Of a stretch of DNA of 64,000 nt, positions 53,783-62,848 are shown piece after piece. The DNA lies in NCBI GenBank assembly GCA_046299415.1, contig JBKBII010000001.1, positions 124,001 to 188,000 of the forward strand. The letters are read 5' to 3'. Position numbers and translations under genes: made by a program. Under the pieces are notes generated by a model that was not told the DNA's origin, did no database searches, and was given only the letters and a program-made list of their open reading frames with translations. Within the stretch, counting starts at the first letter, position 1. Each line of letters begins with the position of its first letter. Source of the stretch: JBKBII01 sp046299415 (GTDB lineage: Bacteria; Pseudomonadota; Gammaproteobacteria; Ectothiorhodospirales; Ectothiorhodospiraceae).

Positions 53783-54076
53783 GTGGACGTGTCGAAGGTG
53801 ATGATCACCGCACAACACGGAGCTTTGGACGTTGTAATGCATCGAGTCGGGGTGTGGTCCATTCGGATCGGTCTGTTCTTGACGCTCGCAGGCATTGTTC
53901 TCGGGTTCGGGCTGATGTGGTTCGGTGACCAGAGCATCGCGAAGCCGTTCTTGATGGCGATTCCACTCGGTTTTTTATTATTGTTTCAGGGCGTAGTTAC
54001 GGTCATACTCTTCAAATCCGAGGGCGAGGTCGATAATTATCGTCGCTCCGGACGACATGACGGTCCGCCGCCATGA
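53783..54076 (+). CDS. Small two-helix membrane protein inside the tRNA operon
   Basis: The frame encodes 97 residues from GTG 53783, with alternatives at ATG 53801 (91) and ATG 53837 (79). Two hydrophobic helices are evident (SIRIGLFLTLAGIVLGFGLMW and PFLMAIPLGFLLLFQGVVTVILF) with a loop MWFGDQSIAKP and a hydrophilic C-terminus (SEGEVDNYRRSGRHD). No domain is recognised. It starts 5 nt after the tRNA-Ala CCA and ends 52 nt before tRNA-Glu, so it would be co-transcribed with them. None of the starts has a perfect ribosome site. Confidence 0.65.
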   Translation: MDVSKVMITAQHGALDVVMHRVGVWSIRIGLFLTLAGIVLGFGLMWFGDQSIAKPFLMAIPLGFLLLFQGVVTVILFKSEGEVDNYRRSGRHDGPPP

Positions 54077-54127
54077 TTGACATTGCAAAGACAGCCTGAT
54101 TGTTTTGAAGTAAGACGTTGCCTCTAC

Positions 54128-54188
54128 GTCCCCATCGTCTAGAGGCCTAGGNNNNNNNNNNGGGGTTCGAATCCCCGTGGGGACGCCA
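54128..54188 (+). tRNA. tRNA-Glu (probably UUC) interrupted by a 10-N gap
   Basis: The acceptor stem GTCCCCA/TGGGGAC with encoded GCCA end, the D-arm ATCGTCTAGAGGCCTAGG and the T-arm GGGGTTCGAATCCCC identify tRNA-Glu. The Ns at 54152-54161 replace the anticodon arm. With 51 known bases and a normal 76-nt length the missing piece is about 25 nt, so the gap size is nominal. Anticodon UUC is inferred from family similarity only. Confidence 0.88.
54152..54161. other. Assembly gap (10 N) within tRNA-Glu
   Basis: Ten Ns lie exactly between the D-arm and T-arm. It indicates a local scaffold or gap-fill join at a repeated tRNA sequence. Confidence 0.98.
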
Positions 54189-54307
54189 TATTTAGTTGCT
54201 CGCGTCACTGTCGAGTCGCGGGTCTGGCACAGCTCGAGACTGTAGCGATTCAAGTTGCTCGGAACTCGAAAAGTTGAAGGCCGGCATTACAAAAATCAGT
54301 CGATGAG

Positions 54308-54343
54308 AAAGCCCTGCTAGCTTCTGGTTAGCGGGGCTTTTTT
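54308..54343 (+). terminator. Intrinsic terminator of the tRNA operon
   Basis: AAAGCCCTGCTA (54308-54319) pairs with TAGCGGGGCTTT (54329-54340) around a short loop and runs into TTTTTT. It ends the tRNA-Ala / membrane protein / tRNA-Glu transcript, 120 bp after tRNA-Glu. Confidence 0.88.
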
Positions 54344-54543
54344 ATGCCTGCTCATTGACGCTTCTTGAAGCGCAAGATTCTCTACAAGCTCTGGTTGTGT
54401 GCCTGCTGGCGGGCGCGCTCGACATGTGATGCCCCGGGGCCTCGGACTCGGGGCCTCGTGGCTGATGTGTTTCGATCCGTTAGGGTCCGCGGCCGAGTTC
54501 TGATCATCAATTCGCATCGATCGAGGCTTCAGTCAGCGCATCA

Positions 54544-57306
54544 TCAGAGTGCTTCAAGGCTGGCGCGGAGCCGAGTTTCGAGTTCGACGGTTAACGGCTG
54601 GTCGTCGCGAGTGCTGACGACAAAGACGTCTTCAACACGTTCTCCTGCCGTTGCGATGCGCGCCGATCGAACGCGCACACCGTTTTCGGCCAACAGCGCA
54701 CCGATACGGGAGAGCAGGCCTGGGCGATCGAGGCCGTTGTAGCGTAGGCGCGTGCTGTAGCCGTCGGCTGCAGGTTCGAAGTCGACACGGGAGTCGATCG
54801 AAAAGTGTTTGAGCCGCCGTGGAAGCGGACGCTCAGGGAAGCTTGCGGTGTCGGAAGGACGTGGGTGGCTGACGAGGTGCGTAAGCGCTGCGATGATTTC
54901 GTCGCTGCGAAAGCCGGGTTCAATGTGGTGCCCGTCGTGGTCGAGCACCAAAAAGCTGTCGAGCGTATAGCCGTCGGTCGTCGTCAAGATGCGCGCGTCG
55001 ACGACGTTGAGCGCCAATTGCGCGAGCAGGCCGGTGACTTCGGCGAATAACTTTGGACGGTCCGGGACGTGCAGGAAGATTTCGCTGCCGCCTCGGTTGC
55101 TTTGTGGGCGGAGTAAGACGGTCGGTTGAAGCGCTGGATGATTGGAGTCAGAGGTTTCTGCTGTGTCCGAATCACCCGTGGGCTGAGTCGGCTGCTGTGC
55201 GGTTGAGGATCCCAGCAGCGCGATCGCATGCCAGACGATTTCGTCGGTCGAGTGACGCACGAAATAGGCTTTTGGAAAGCGATTCCAGAGATCTCTAATA
55301 GCGGTTTCGCGGTGGCCTTGTGCGGCGATCATGCGCGCGGCCTCTCGGCGAGTGTGGCCGATTTGATCTTCGGTGTTCGGCGGGAGTGGCAGCCCTCGGG
55401 CCAGTATGCTGCTGGTGGAGTGGTACAGGGTTTCGAGCAGCGTGGCTTTCCAGCTGTTCCAGAGTGATGGGTTTGTGCCGCGAATATCGGCGACGGTGAG
55501 CAGGTATAGCAGGTCGAGACGTTGGGCGTCTCCAATCGTTTGTGCAAACCCCAGAACGACTTCTGGATCCGAGATGTCCTTGCGCTGCGCAGTCATCGAC
55601 ATCACAAGATGATGCTGAACGAGCCATGCGACGAGCTCGGCGTCTTCGTCACTGAGGCCGTGGGTTACGCAAAAATGGCGCGCGTCGAGGGCGCCGAGTT
55701 GAGAATGATCGCCGCCACGTCCTTTGGCGATGTCGTGGAACACGCAGGCGAGAACCAGTAGGATGGGGCGCTCGAGCGCTAGATAGCGCTCGTGGGCGAG
55801 GGGCACCTCCGCCGCGTATTGTGGTTGACCAAGCCGTCGTGCGTAGCGCAGAACGTTCAAGGTGTGTTCGTCGACCGTGTAGGCGTGGAAGAGGTCGTAT
55901 TGCATGCGACCCGTGATGCGACCGAATGCGGGCAGGTAGTTGGCGAGAATCCCGAAGCGATGCATCCGCCGAAGGGTTCGCCAGACGCCGTCGGGTGCTT
56001 CGAGCATGGCCATCATCAGTTGGCGCGCCGTCGGGTTAGCGCGCAGCTGATGGTCGACGAGGTGGCGGTGGGCGCGAATCAGGCGGATTGTCGAGGCGCG
56101 TACGCCTTTGAGCTCAGGGTGGCGTTGCAGGATGTAAAACACTTCGAGTAGCGCCACGGGATAGATCATGAAGACTTGATCGTTGACGACTTCGAGTGCG
56201 AGACCACGCTTTTGAAAGCGCGGATGAATGCGCTCGGGGCGTTGGTCCTCTTCGAGAAAGGTTTCGCGGAAGTGCTGAAGCAGGATGTCGTTTAGCGTCT
56301 GAACCGCGCCGATGACACGGAAATAGCGCTGCATGAACTGTTCGACCGCGAGGTTGTGATTTTGATCGACGAATCCAAAGCGGCTGGCAGCTGCGCGTTG
56401 GAGGTCGAAGAGCAGCCGGTCTTCGCGTCGCCCTGTCAGTTCGTGTAGACAAAAGCGTACGCGCCACAAGAAGTACTGGGCTTCGATCAGTTCGTCGCGT
56501 TCGGTTTCGCGTAGGAAGCCGGCTTCGACCATCGCCGCGAGCGTACCGGTTCCGATCTTGCGTTGCGCAATCCAACCGATCATGTGTAAGTCGCGAAGAC
56601 CACCGGGACCCTCTTTGACATTGGGTTCGAGCTGGTAGGCGGTTTCACCGAAGCGATCTTGGCGTTTTTTCTGTTCGGCGAGCTTGGCGTCGAAAAACTG
56701 TCTCGGCTCCCAGCATGGATCGGCGTCTCGAGCTTGTACAAAGTTTTGAAAGAGCGCATCGGGTCCTGTGATCAAGCGCGCCTCGAGCAGGTTGGTCGCG
56801 ATGCTCACGTCGTTGCTGGCGCCCTGCAGGCACTCGCTGATCGTGCGGACCGAGTGTCCGACTTCGAGGCCGACATCCCAGAGAAGCATCAGAAAAGAGC
56901 CAAGACGCTCGTCGAGCGGATCGTGCGTCGATGGCGGGTCGTCGGGTCGTAAGATCAAGAGGTCAACATCAGATCCGGGAAATCGTTCACCGCGGCCGTA
57001 ACCACCGACGGCAATCAAGGCCGCCTGAGTGTCTGCGAGTTTGGCGGCTCGCCAGAGTCTCTGCAGAAGGCGATCGGTCCAGATGGCATGACCCTGAACC
57101 AATCCTGCGATGTTCTCATCACGCGAAAAGCGCTCGGATAAGGCGTTGCGGAGCGTCGCGATGAAGTGCTTGCTGGCATCCAGCGACAGCGTGTGATTCG
57201 GAATGGCCGCGAGCGCCGCATGAATATCGGCATCATCGATGAGAGCGTCGACCGACGAGGGCTGGGCGTTCTCATGCATGACGATGTGCGACCGGCGCTG
57301 GAACAC
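54544..57306 (-). CDS. glnD: PII uridylyltransferase / uridylyl-removing enzyme GlnD
   Basis: This 920-residue nitrogen-status sensor uridylylates PII proteins when glutamine is low. Domains in order are a nucleotidyltransferase (GGYGRGERFPGSDVDLLIL), a central helical region (LHELTGRREDRLLFDLQ), an HD hydrolase domain (YTVDEHTLNVLRYAR, CVFHDIAKGRGGDHS) and two C-terminal ACT domains (about 720-790 and 840-915, including YNGLDRPGLLSRIGALLAENG). A Gln/Thr/Ser-rich insert near 700-720 lies before the first ACT domain. The start is a GTG at 57306 or an ATG at 57279; neither has a strong ribosome site. It follows map, as in E. coli. Confidence 0.95.
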   Translation of the reverse strand: MFQRRSHIVMHENAQPSSVDALIDDADIHAALAAIPNHTLSLDASKHFIATLRNALSERFSRDENIAGLVQGHAIWTDRLLQRLWRAAKLADTQAALIAVGGYGRGERFPGSDVDLLILRPDDPPSTHDPLDERLGSFLMLLWDVGLEVGHSVRTISECLQGASNDVSIATNLLEARLITGPDALFQNFVQARDADPCWEPRQFFDAKLAEQKKRQDRFGETAYQLEPNVKEGPGGLRDLHMIGWIAQRKIGTGTLAAMVEAGFLRETERDELIEAQYFLWRVRFCLHELTGRREDRLLFDLQRAAASRFGFVDQNHNLAVEQFMQRYFRVIGAVQTLNDILLQHFRETFLEEDQRPERIHPRFQKRGLALEVVNDQVFMIYPVALLEVFYILQRHPELKGVRASTIRLIRAHRHLVDHQLRANPTARQLMMAMLEAPDGVWRTLRRMHRFGILANYLPAFGRITGRMQYDLFHAYTVDEHTLNVLRYARRLGQPQYAAEVPLAHERYLALERPILLVLACVFHDIAKGRGGDHSQLGALDARHFCVTHGLSDEDAELVAWLVQHHLVMSMTAQRKDISDPEVVLGFAQTIGDAQRLDLLYLLTVADIRGTNPSLWNSWKATLLETLYHSTSSILARGLPLPPNTEDQIGHTRREAARMIAAQGHRETAIRDLWNRFPKAYFVRHSTDEIVWHAIALLGSSTAQQPTQPTGDSDTAETSDSNHPALQPTVLLRPQSNRGGSEIFLHVPDRPKLFAEVTGLLAQLALNVVDARILTTTDGYTLDSFLVLDHDGHHIEPGFRSDEIIAALTHLVSHPRPSDTASFPERPLPRRLKHFSIDSRVDFEPAADGYSTRLRYNGLDRPGLLSRIGALLAENGVRVRSARIATAGERVEDVFVVSTRDDQPLTVELETRLRASLEAL

Positions 57307-57385
57307 TCGAGTCCCGGATAATGGTGGGCGCAGATGGCATCGTTAACCTCGGGCTTTGATTTGTTTTGTCGATCGACGTCGTCAG

Positions 57386-58177
57386 TTAAGCGGCCGTCGG
57401 CGGCAATTCAGGAACTGTTTCGTTCCGACGGAGGGTCAGAACTTCGGCGCCATCGTCAGTGACGAGAATCGTGTGCTCCCACTGCGCAGAGAGTGAGCGA
57501 TCCTTGGTGATGACTGTCCACTGGTCGCCAAGCACCTTGGTATGGCGCTTGCCGATATTGATCATCGGTTCGATCGTGAAACACATGCCAGCGACGAGTT
57601 CCATCCCGGTGTTGGGTTGGCCGTAATGCAGCACCTGAGGATCTTCGTGAAACACGCGACCAATGCCGTGGCCGCAGTACTCGCGCACGATCGAGTAACG
57701 TCGTGACTCGGCGTGCTGTTGGATGGCGTGGCCGATATCGCCCAGCCGTGCCCCTGGACGAACCTGTGCAATGCCGAGCCACATGCATTCATGCGCAGTC
57801 TCGACCAAGCGTCTGGCCGCGACCGACGGCTCACCGACGAAGAACATTTGACTGGTGTCGCCGTGATAGCCGTTTTTGATGACGGTGATATCGAGGTTGA
57901 CGATGTCTCCGTTCTTCAGGACGCGATCGCCCGGTATGCCGTGGCAGACCTGGTGATTGACGGATGTGCAGATCGAGCGCGGAAAGCCGCGATAATTGAG
58001 CGGCGCAGGAATCGCACCCTGAACATTTACGATGTAATCGTGGCAACGCCGATCGAGCTCGTCGGTTGTGACACCGGCCTGCACGTATGGGGCGATCATT
58101 TCAAGCACTTCGGCAGCGAGACGGCCCGCAACGCGCATTTTTTCGATTTCTTCGGCAGTCTTAATCGTTACGTTCAT
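57386..58177 (-). CDS. map: Methionine aminopeptidase, type I
   Basis: The 263-residue enzyme removes N-terminal Met from new proteins. The pita-bread fold is recognised by IKTAEEIEKMRVAGRLAAEVL, HQVCHGIPGDRVLKNGDIVNLDITV (metal Asp), GYHGDTSQMFFVG (second Asp), YCGHGIGRVFHEDPQVLHYG (metal His), FTIEPMIN (metal Glu) and QWEHTILVTDDGAEVLT (bridging Glu). The TTG before ATG 58177 is ignored. It is divergent from rpsB, the standard gammaproteobacterial arrangement, and followed by glnD. Confidence 0.97.
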   Translation of the reverse strand: MNVTIKTAEEIEKMRVAGRLAAEVLEMIAPYVQAGVTTDELDRRCHDYIVNVQGAIPAPLNYRGFPRSICTSVNHQVCHGIPGDRVLKNGDIVNLDITVIKNGYHGDTSQMFFVGEPSVAARRLVETAHECMWLGIAQVRPGARLGDIGHAIQQHAESRRYSIVREYCGHGIGRVFHEDPQVLHYGQPNTGMELVAGMCFTIEPMINIGKRHTKVLGDQWTVITKDRSLSAQWEHTILVTDDGAEVLTLRRNETVPELPPTAA

Positions 58178-58564
58178 CAATCGAGTTCCACGATTCCAGA
58201 TTCAGGATGTGCTGGTTGTCAGGGTAAGCCGTGTCCCGGCGGGCCGTGGCCGTTTTGTCATTCGCCATTTTGCCGTTTGTTGGTGGCTCGGCTTTCGGGC
58301 TGGAGCTTTCGTGCATCCGGACGTGACGTTTTTCCGGGCTCAGCGCATTGCCAGCATACCGGCGGAGGGCTTGGCGTGATATAAAGCGCACCGCGTGAGC
58401 TTGAGATCGAACGGGCTCGCGCTGGGATCGTCCCAAAAATCCGCACACGCGATCGACACGACGCGCGGGGTGCCCGAAATCGATTGGCCAGTCGTCATGA
58501 TGGCCGCGGTCCGGGTTGCGCGTCGGGATCCGTGGAGGCTCAACCCTGGACTCAGGAGATTCGT
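58178..58564. promoter_or_regulatory. Divergent map / rpsB promoter region and rpsB leader
   Basis: 387 bp between divergent genes must hold both promoters. In gammaproteobacteria the rpsB 5' leader is an autoregulatory S2-binding RNA; I cannot confirm its fold by eye. No gene is supported here. Confidence 0.4.
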
Positions 58565-59311
58565 ATGTCGAAAGTCACTATGCGTCAGATGCTCGAGGCT
58601 GGCGTGCATTTTGGTCACCAGACTCGGTATTGGCATCCGAAGATGTCTACGTACATCTTTGGTGAACGCAACAAGATTCACATCATCAACCTAGAAAAAT
58701 CCTTGCCGATGTTCAACGACGCGCTGAACCAGGTCGGCAAAATCGCTGCTGACGGCGGCAAGATTCTGTTTGTCGGCACTAAGCGCTCGGCCCGCGAAGC
58801 GGTCGGCGAAGAGGCGCGTCGTGCCGGTATGCCGTATGTGAATCATCGTTGGCTCGGTGGCATGTTGACCAATTTCTCGACGATTCGTCAGTCGATTCAG
58901 CGGCTGAAAGACATTGAGGCCATGCAGAACGATGGCAGCATCCACAAGCTGGTCAAGAAAGAGCAGCTGATGGTGGCGCGTGAGGGCGAAAAGCTCGAGC
59001 GCAGCATCGGCGGCATCAAGAACATGGGCGGGATGCCTGATGCGATGTTCGTGATCGACGTCGGCTACGAGCGCATCGCGATCGCAGAGGCAAAGAAGCG
59101 CGGCATCCCGGTCATCGGTGTTGTCGACTCGAACAACGATCCGCGTGACGTCGACTACGTGATTCCAGGTAACGACGACGCGATGCGCGCGATACAGCTG
59201 TACACCGCCGCGGTGGCCGACGCCATCATCGAGGCGAAGGGTGCGCAGTCGGTCGGCGCTGTGGCCGAAGAAGCGTTTGGAGAGGTTGAAACGGCCGGAG
59301 CGACCGCTTAA
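58565..59311 (+). CDS. rpsB: 30S ribosomal protein S2
   Basis: The 248-residue S2 has the start [25 protein letters not shown], then [79 protein letters not shown] and [15 protein letters not shown]2 binds late in small-subunit assembly and is needed for mRNA binding. ATG 58565 is the family start; 27 codons upstream in frame are not homologous. First gene of the rpsB-tsf block. Confidence 0.98.
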   Translation: MSKVTMRQMLEAGVHFGHQTRYWHPKMSTYIFGERNKIHIINLEKSLPMFNDALNQVGKIAADGGKILFVGTKRSAREAVGEEARRAGMPYVNHRWLGGMLTNFSTIRQSIQRLKDIEAMQNDGSIHKLVKKEQLMVAREGEKLERSIGGIKNMGGMPDAMFVIDVGYERIAIAEAKKRGIPVIGVVDSNNDPRDVDYVIPGNDDAMRAIQLYTAAVADAIIEAKGAQSVGAVAEEAFGEVETAGATA

Positions 59312-59403
59312 GGCGTCGCTCGGCGGGCACCGCAGCGGTGTTGACTGCTGTGTCCGCGCCTTCAATCACGCGCCCGCATGATCAAGGGCGTTCATTTTCT
59401 TGG

Positions 59404-59429
59404 CGCCGGCTTACTGCCGGCGTGATTTT
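59404..59429 (+). terminator. Hairpin between rpsB and tsf (likely attenuator)
   Basis: CGCCGGC (59404-59410), loop TTACT, GCCGGCG (59416-59422), then TGATTTTG. A comparable intercistronic terminator reduces tsf transcription relative to rpsB in E. coli. Function here is inferred by position. Confidence 0.65.
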
Positions 59430-59446
59430 GTCGAGGATTCAAGGAT

Positions 59447-60316
59447 ATGGCGATTACTGCTACACAGGTCAAGGAGCTGCGCGAACGGACGGGCGCCGGG
59501 ATGATGGAATGTAAAAGAGCGCTGACCGACGCGAACGGTGATATTGAAGCTGCGATCGAAGCGATGCGCAAATCCGGTCAGGCCAAGGCTGACAAAAAGG
59601 CGGATCGTGTCGCGGCGGAGGGCCGTATCGAAGTCGCTCACGCTGGCGACGCCGCTGTCATGGTCGAGGTCAATTGCGAAACCGACTTCGTTGGCAAAGA
59701 CGAGAATTTCGTGGCTTTCGTTGAGCGCGTCGCTCGAGCCGCTCTCGACAGCCAACCTGCAGACGTATCCGCGTTGATGACGGCAAGCATCGATGGTGGC
59801 ACGTTGGAAGAGTCTCGGACCGCTCTAATCGCAAAAATTGGTGAAAATGTCCAGGTTCGCCGGTTCGAGCGGATCGAGGGCGCTGAGTCACTCGGGATCT
59901 ACTTGCATGGCAGTCGGATCGGTGTGGTCGTGGCGCTTGCGGGCGGCTCCGAAGAGCTAGCGAAGGATATTGCGATGCATGTGGCGGCTTCGCGCCCGGT
60001 GTGCGTCGATGCGGATCAGGTGCCTGCGGAGTTGCTGGAGAAAGAACGCGAGATTTTCCGTGCTCAGGCCGCTGAATCCGGCAAGCCTGCCGATATCGTC
60101 GAAAAGATGATCGAGGGTCGCATTCGTAAGTATCTCGCCGAAGTCACGCTGCTCGGTCAACCGTTCGTGAAAAATCCGGACCAGACCGTGGCGGACCTAT
60201 TGAAGAGCGCAAATGCGAGTGTCAAGCGTTTTGTGCGTTTCGAGGTCGGTGAGGGCATCGAGAAAAAGACCGAGAACTTCGCCGAAGAGGTCATGGCTCA
60301 AGCGCGCGGAGCGTAA
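59447..60316 (+). CDS. tsf: Elongation factor Ts
   Basis: EF-Ts is the guanine-nucleotide exchange factor for EF-Tu. The 289-residue protein starts [24 protein letters not shown] (UBA-like domain with the TGAGMMECK signature). The core follows with [19 protein letters not shown] (core signature), [30 protein letters not shown] and a C-terminal [14 protein letters not shown] segment ([15 protein letters not shown]). AAGGA precedes ATG 59447. It is 135 bp after rpsB with a hairpin between. Confidence 0.98.
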   Translation: MAITATQVKELRERTGAGMMECKRALTDANGDIEAAIEAMRKSGQAKADKKADRVAAEGRIEVAHAGDAAVMVEVNCETDFVGKDENFVAFVERVARAALDSQPADVSALMTASIDGGTLEESRTALIAKIGENVQVRRFERIEGAESLGIYLHGSRIGVVVALAGGSEELAKDIAMHVAASRPVCVDADQVPAELLEKEREIFRAQAAESGKPADIVEKMIEGRIRKYLAEVTLLGQPFVKNPDQTVADLLKSANASVKRFVRFEVGEGIEKKTENFAEEVMAQARGA

Positions 60317-61276
60317 CCGAAAAATCGCGCGAAGCGAGGCATGCGGATGGCTGCGAATGTTGGCGTGGTTTTGCGTCGCGTCGCGCCGTCTCACACTGGT
60401 TTTTGGTGGCTTCACGAGACGATACGAGTGGTGAGTCGTTTGGATATCGAGCGGCTTGTTTTTCGAATGACTGGAGTCGCGTGCCGTGGGGGGCGATTCA
60501 CGTGTTCGATCCGAAGAATCTGTCGGCACACCCGGCGCCTTTCGTTTCTGTTGTGCGCGGAATCGGCCTACCTTCCGGCGTGGCATGCAGTCTGCCAACC
60601 GGTTCGCTTCGCTTCAGTATCGGCTCTCGCGCTTTGGCGACACGTTCGTGCAGCGAAACGCTTGCTCACGCTTGTCGCGTCGACAGGTCGCACGAGGCCT
60701 GAGCATTGGCGGTGAGTCAACGGGTGACCGCAGCTGCGAACAATTCGTCCGTCAAGGCCAAAAAATGCCGGTTTGCGTCCTGTCGGCCGTTCATCCGACG
60801 TTCGACCCTGTTTTTTTGAGGGGGTTGTGGACTCGGATCGGCGACGCATGAATCGCTGCGGCTCGCTGAGTCTGCACCGCTGAGGGTCTCCCAGGGGCCG
60901 TTTCGCCCGGCGGCTGTTACCGTGACGCGGGGTGTTCTCGACAACGAAGCGGCCCGGCCGTCGGGCCTAAGCGCTCGGCCCGTGGGCGTAGCCGGTGTTC
61001 AGCGACTCCAATCGGATTGGTCTTAAGCTGGCGCCCGTTTTGGGCCGTCGTCGGGATTCGTGTTGCGATGTCGGGTTTGGGCGCGTTACCTGCGCCCTGA
61101 GCCGGGCATTGGGTCGGGTTTTTTGGGCTGCTACTGTTTGGGCGTCGAGGGTGTTTGCGGTCGTCGGTTGCGATCGCGCACACGACTGCTGGACTCTTGC
61201 ATTGGAGTCCCGCAGCGCGATGACTTGATCTAAAGTGGCGCTGTTTTTTTACCCCTGTCCAATCAAGAGTGAACCG
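60317..61276. other. Long interval tsf-pyrH
   Basis: 960 bp between genes that are normally about 100-200 bp apart. Overlapping frames in several phases (for example 60341-60715, 60403-60702) are rich in Arg, Cys and Trp and do not look like protein. No clear terminator, tRNA or repeat is seen. pyrH therefore probably has its own promoter here. Confidence 0.5.
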
Positions 61277-62023
61277 ATGACCTCAGAACCCCGCCCCGTG
61301 ATTCGCCGCCTGTTGCTCAAGCTCAGTGGGGAGGCGTTACTCGGCGATGAGGCGTATGGAATCGATCCGGCCATCCTGAGGCGCGTCGCACGCGAGATTT
61401 CGGAATTGTCCAGAATGGGCATCGAAGTCGGTGTCGTGATCGGCGGGGGCAACATTTTTCGCGGTGCAGGGCTCGCCGAGGGTGGCATGGATCGCATCAC
61501 CGGCGACCACATGGGCATGTTGGCGACAGTCATCAATGCGCTGGCGTTGCAGGATGCACTGGAGCGGCTGGGGCAGTTTTGCCGGGTCATGTCGGCACTG
61601 CGCATCAATCAGGTCTGCGAAGACTACATTCGTCGCCGCGCCGTGCGTCATCTGGAAAAAGGTCGCGTTGTGATCTTTGGCGCCGGTACCGGTAATCCGT
61701 TCTTTACGACTGATTCGGCCGCAGCGCTGCGGGCGATCGAGATCAATGCCGATTTGATGATCAAAGCGACCAAGGTCGATGGCGTGTATTCGGCCGATCC
61801 GAAAAAAGACCCGAGTGCCGTGCGCTATGAGCGCCTAACCTTTGATGAGGCGCTCGATCGTCGGTTGGGGGTGATGGATACCACGGCCATGGTGATGTGC
61901 CGGGATCATCAGTTGCCGATTCGCGTGGTTGATATGTTTGAGCCCGGGGTTCTAAAGAGCCTCGTGTTGGGTGAGTCTATCGGTACTTTGGTCACGCATT
62001 CTTTAAATGAGGGAGACAGCTGA
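61277..62023 (+). CDS. pyrH: Uridylate kinase (UMP kinase)
   Basis: The 248-residue hexameric UMP kinase of the amino-acid-kinase fold catalyses UMP to UDP. Motifs are [74 protein letters not shown] and [23 protein letters not shown] 61277 gives the normal length; the frame runs 14 codons further up to 61235. The stop overlaps the frr start (TGATG), indicating translational coupling. Confidence 0.98.
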   Translation: MTSEPRPVIRRLLLKLSGEALLGDEAYGIDPAILRRVAREISELSRMGIEVGVVIGGGNIFRGAGLAEGGMDRITGDHMGMLATVINALALQDALERLGQFCRVMSALRINQVCEDYIRRRAVRHLEKGRVVIFGAGTGNPFFTTDSAAALRAIEINADLMIKATKVDGVYSADPKKDPSAVRYERLTFDEALDRRLGVMDTTAMVMCRDHQLPIRVVDMFEPGVLKSLVLGESIGTLVTHSLNEGDS

Positions 62024-62580
62024 TGAGTGACGCGATATTCATTGATGCGAAGACGCGCATGCAAAAGTCCATCGAGTCATTCGTCGGCGAGTTGGCGAAG
62101 ATTCGCACGGGCCGTGCCCACCCCAGTCTGCTGGACCACATCATGGTCGAGTACTACGGCTCGGACGTTCCGCTGAACCAGGTCGCGAACGTGGCGGTCG
62201 AGGACGCACGGACGTTGACCGTGACGCCGTGGGAGAAGCCGATGGTCAGCAAGGTCGAGAAGGCCATCATGACATCGGATCTGGGGCTGAATCCTGCGAC
62301 GATGGGATCTGTGATTCGCGTGCCGTTACCGGCTCTGACCGAGGAGCGTCGACGCGATTTGATCAAGGTGGTGCGTAACGAGGCCGAAAATGGCCGGATC
62401 GCCGTACGCAATATCCGGCGCGACGCAATCAACAGCTATAAGCAGCTAGTGAAGGACAAGGCGATTTCCGAGGACGACGAACGTCGTGCTGACGCGACCA
62501 TCCAGAAGCTGACCGACGAGACGATCGCGGAAATGGACCGCTTGTTGACGGAGAAAGAAAAAGAGCTTCTGGAGATTTGA
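62023..62580 (+). CDS. frr: Ribosome recycling factor
   Basis: The 185-residue RRF has the expected three-helix bundle and hinge domain: [87 protein letters not shown] and AVRNIRRDA. With EF-G it splits the post-termination ribosome. It overlaps pyrH by 1 bp. Confidence 0.98.
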   Translation: MSDAIFIDAKTRMQKSIESFVGELAKIRTGRAHPSLLDHIMVEYYGSDVPLNQVANVAVEDARTLTVTPWEKPMVSKVEKAIMTSDLGLNPATMGSVIRVPLPALTEERRRDLIKVVRNEAENGRIAVRNIRRDAINSYKQLVKDKAISEDDERRADATIQKLTDETIAEMDRLLTEKEKELLEI

Positions 62581-62848
62581 TTTGGCCTCATCGAGTGGGT
62601 GGTCACTGACGCTGCGGGCGGCTTTGCGTGTCGGCACCGTGATCGGTGGTGACGGGGAAAACGACGCCTTTGTTTGATGCCGTGATTCCGCGCACCGAGT
62701 GATGAGGGTCGTCGAATCGCAGATGTCTTGTCGCACGCGCGAGGTCCACCCTCAGCCAAATCCGGGTCCGCTCGGGTCCGTGCTCATGCAGATTCAGGCT
62801 GGTTTTGATCCGAGCTCAAGGATGATCGATTGCGATTCAGGAGATGCG
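62581..62848 (+). other. Spacer frr-uppS
   Basis: 268 bp without a supported gene. The uppS frame is open upstream through ATG 62822 and ATG 62786, so part of this could be coding if an earlier start is used. Confidence 0.35.

Noticed and set aside
60341..60715. 124-codon frame after tsf
   Set aside because: Arg/Cys/Trp-rich, overlaps other frames, no ribosome site, no family features.
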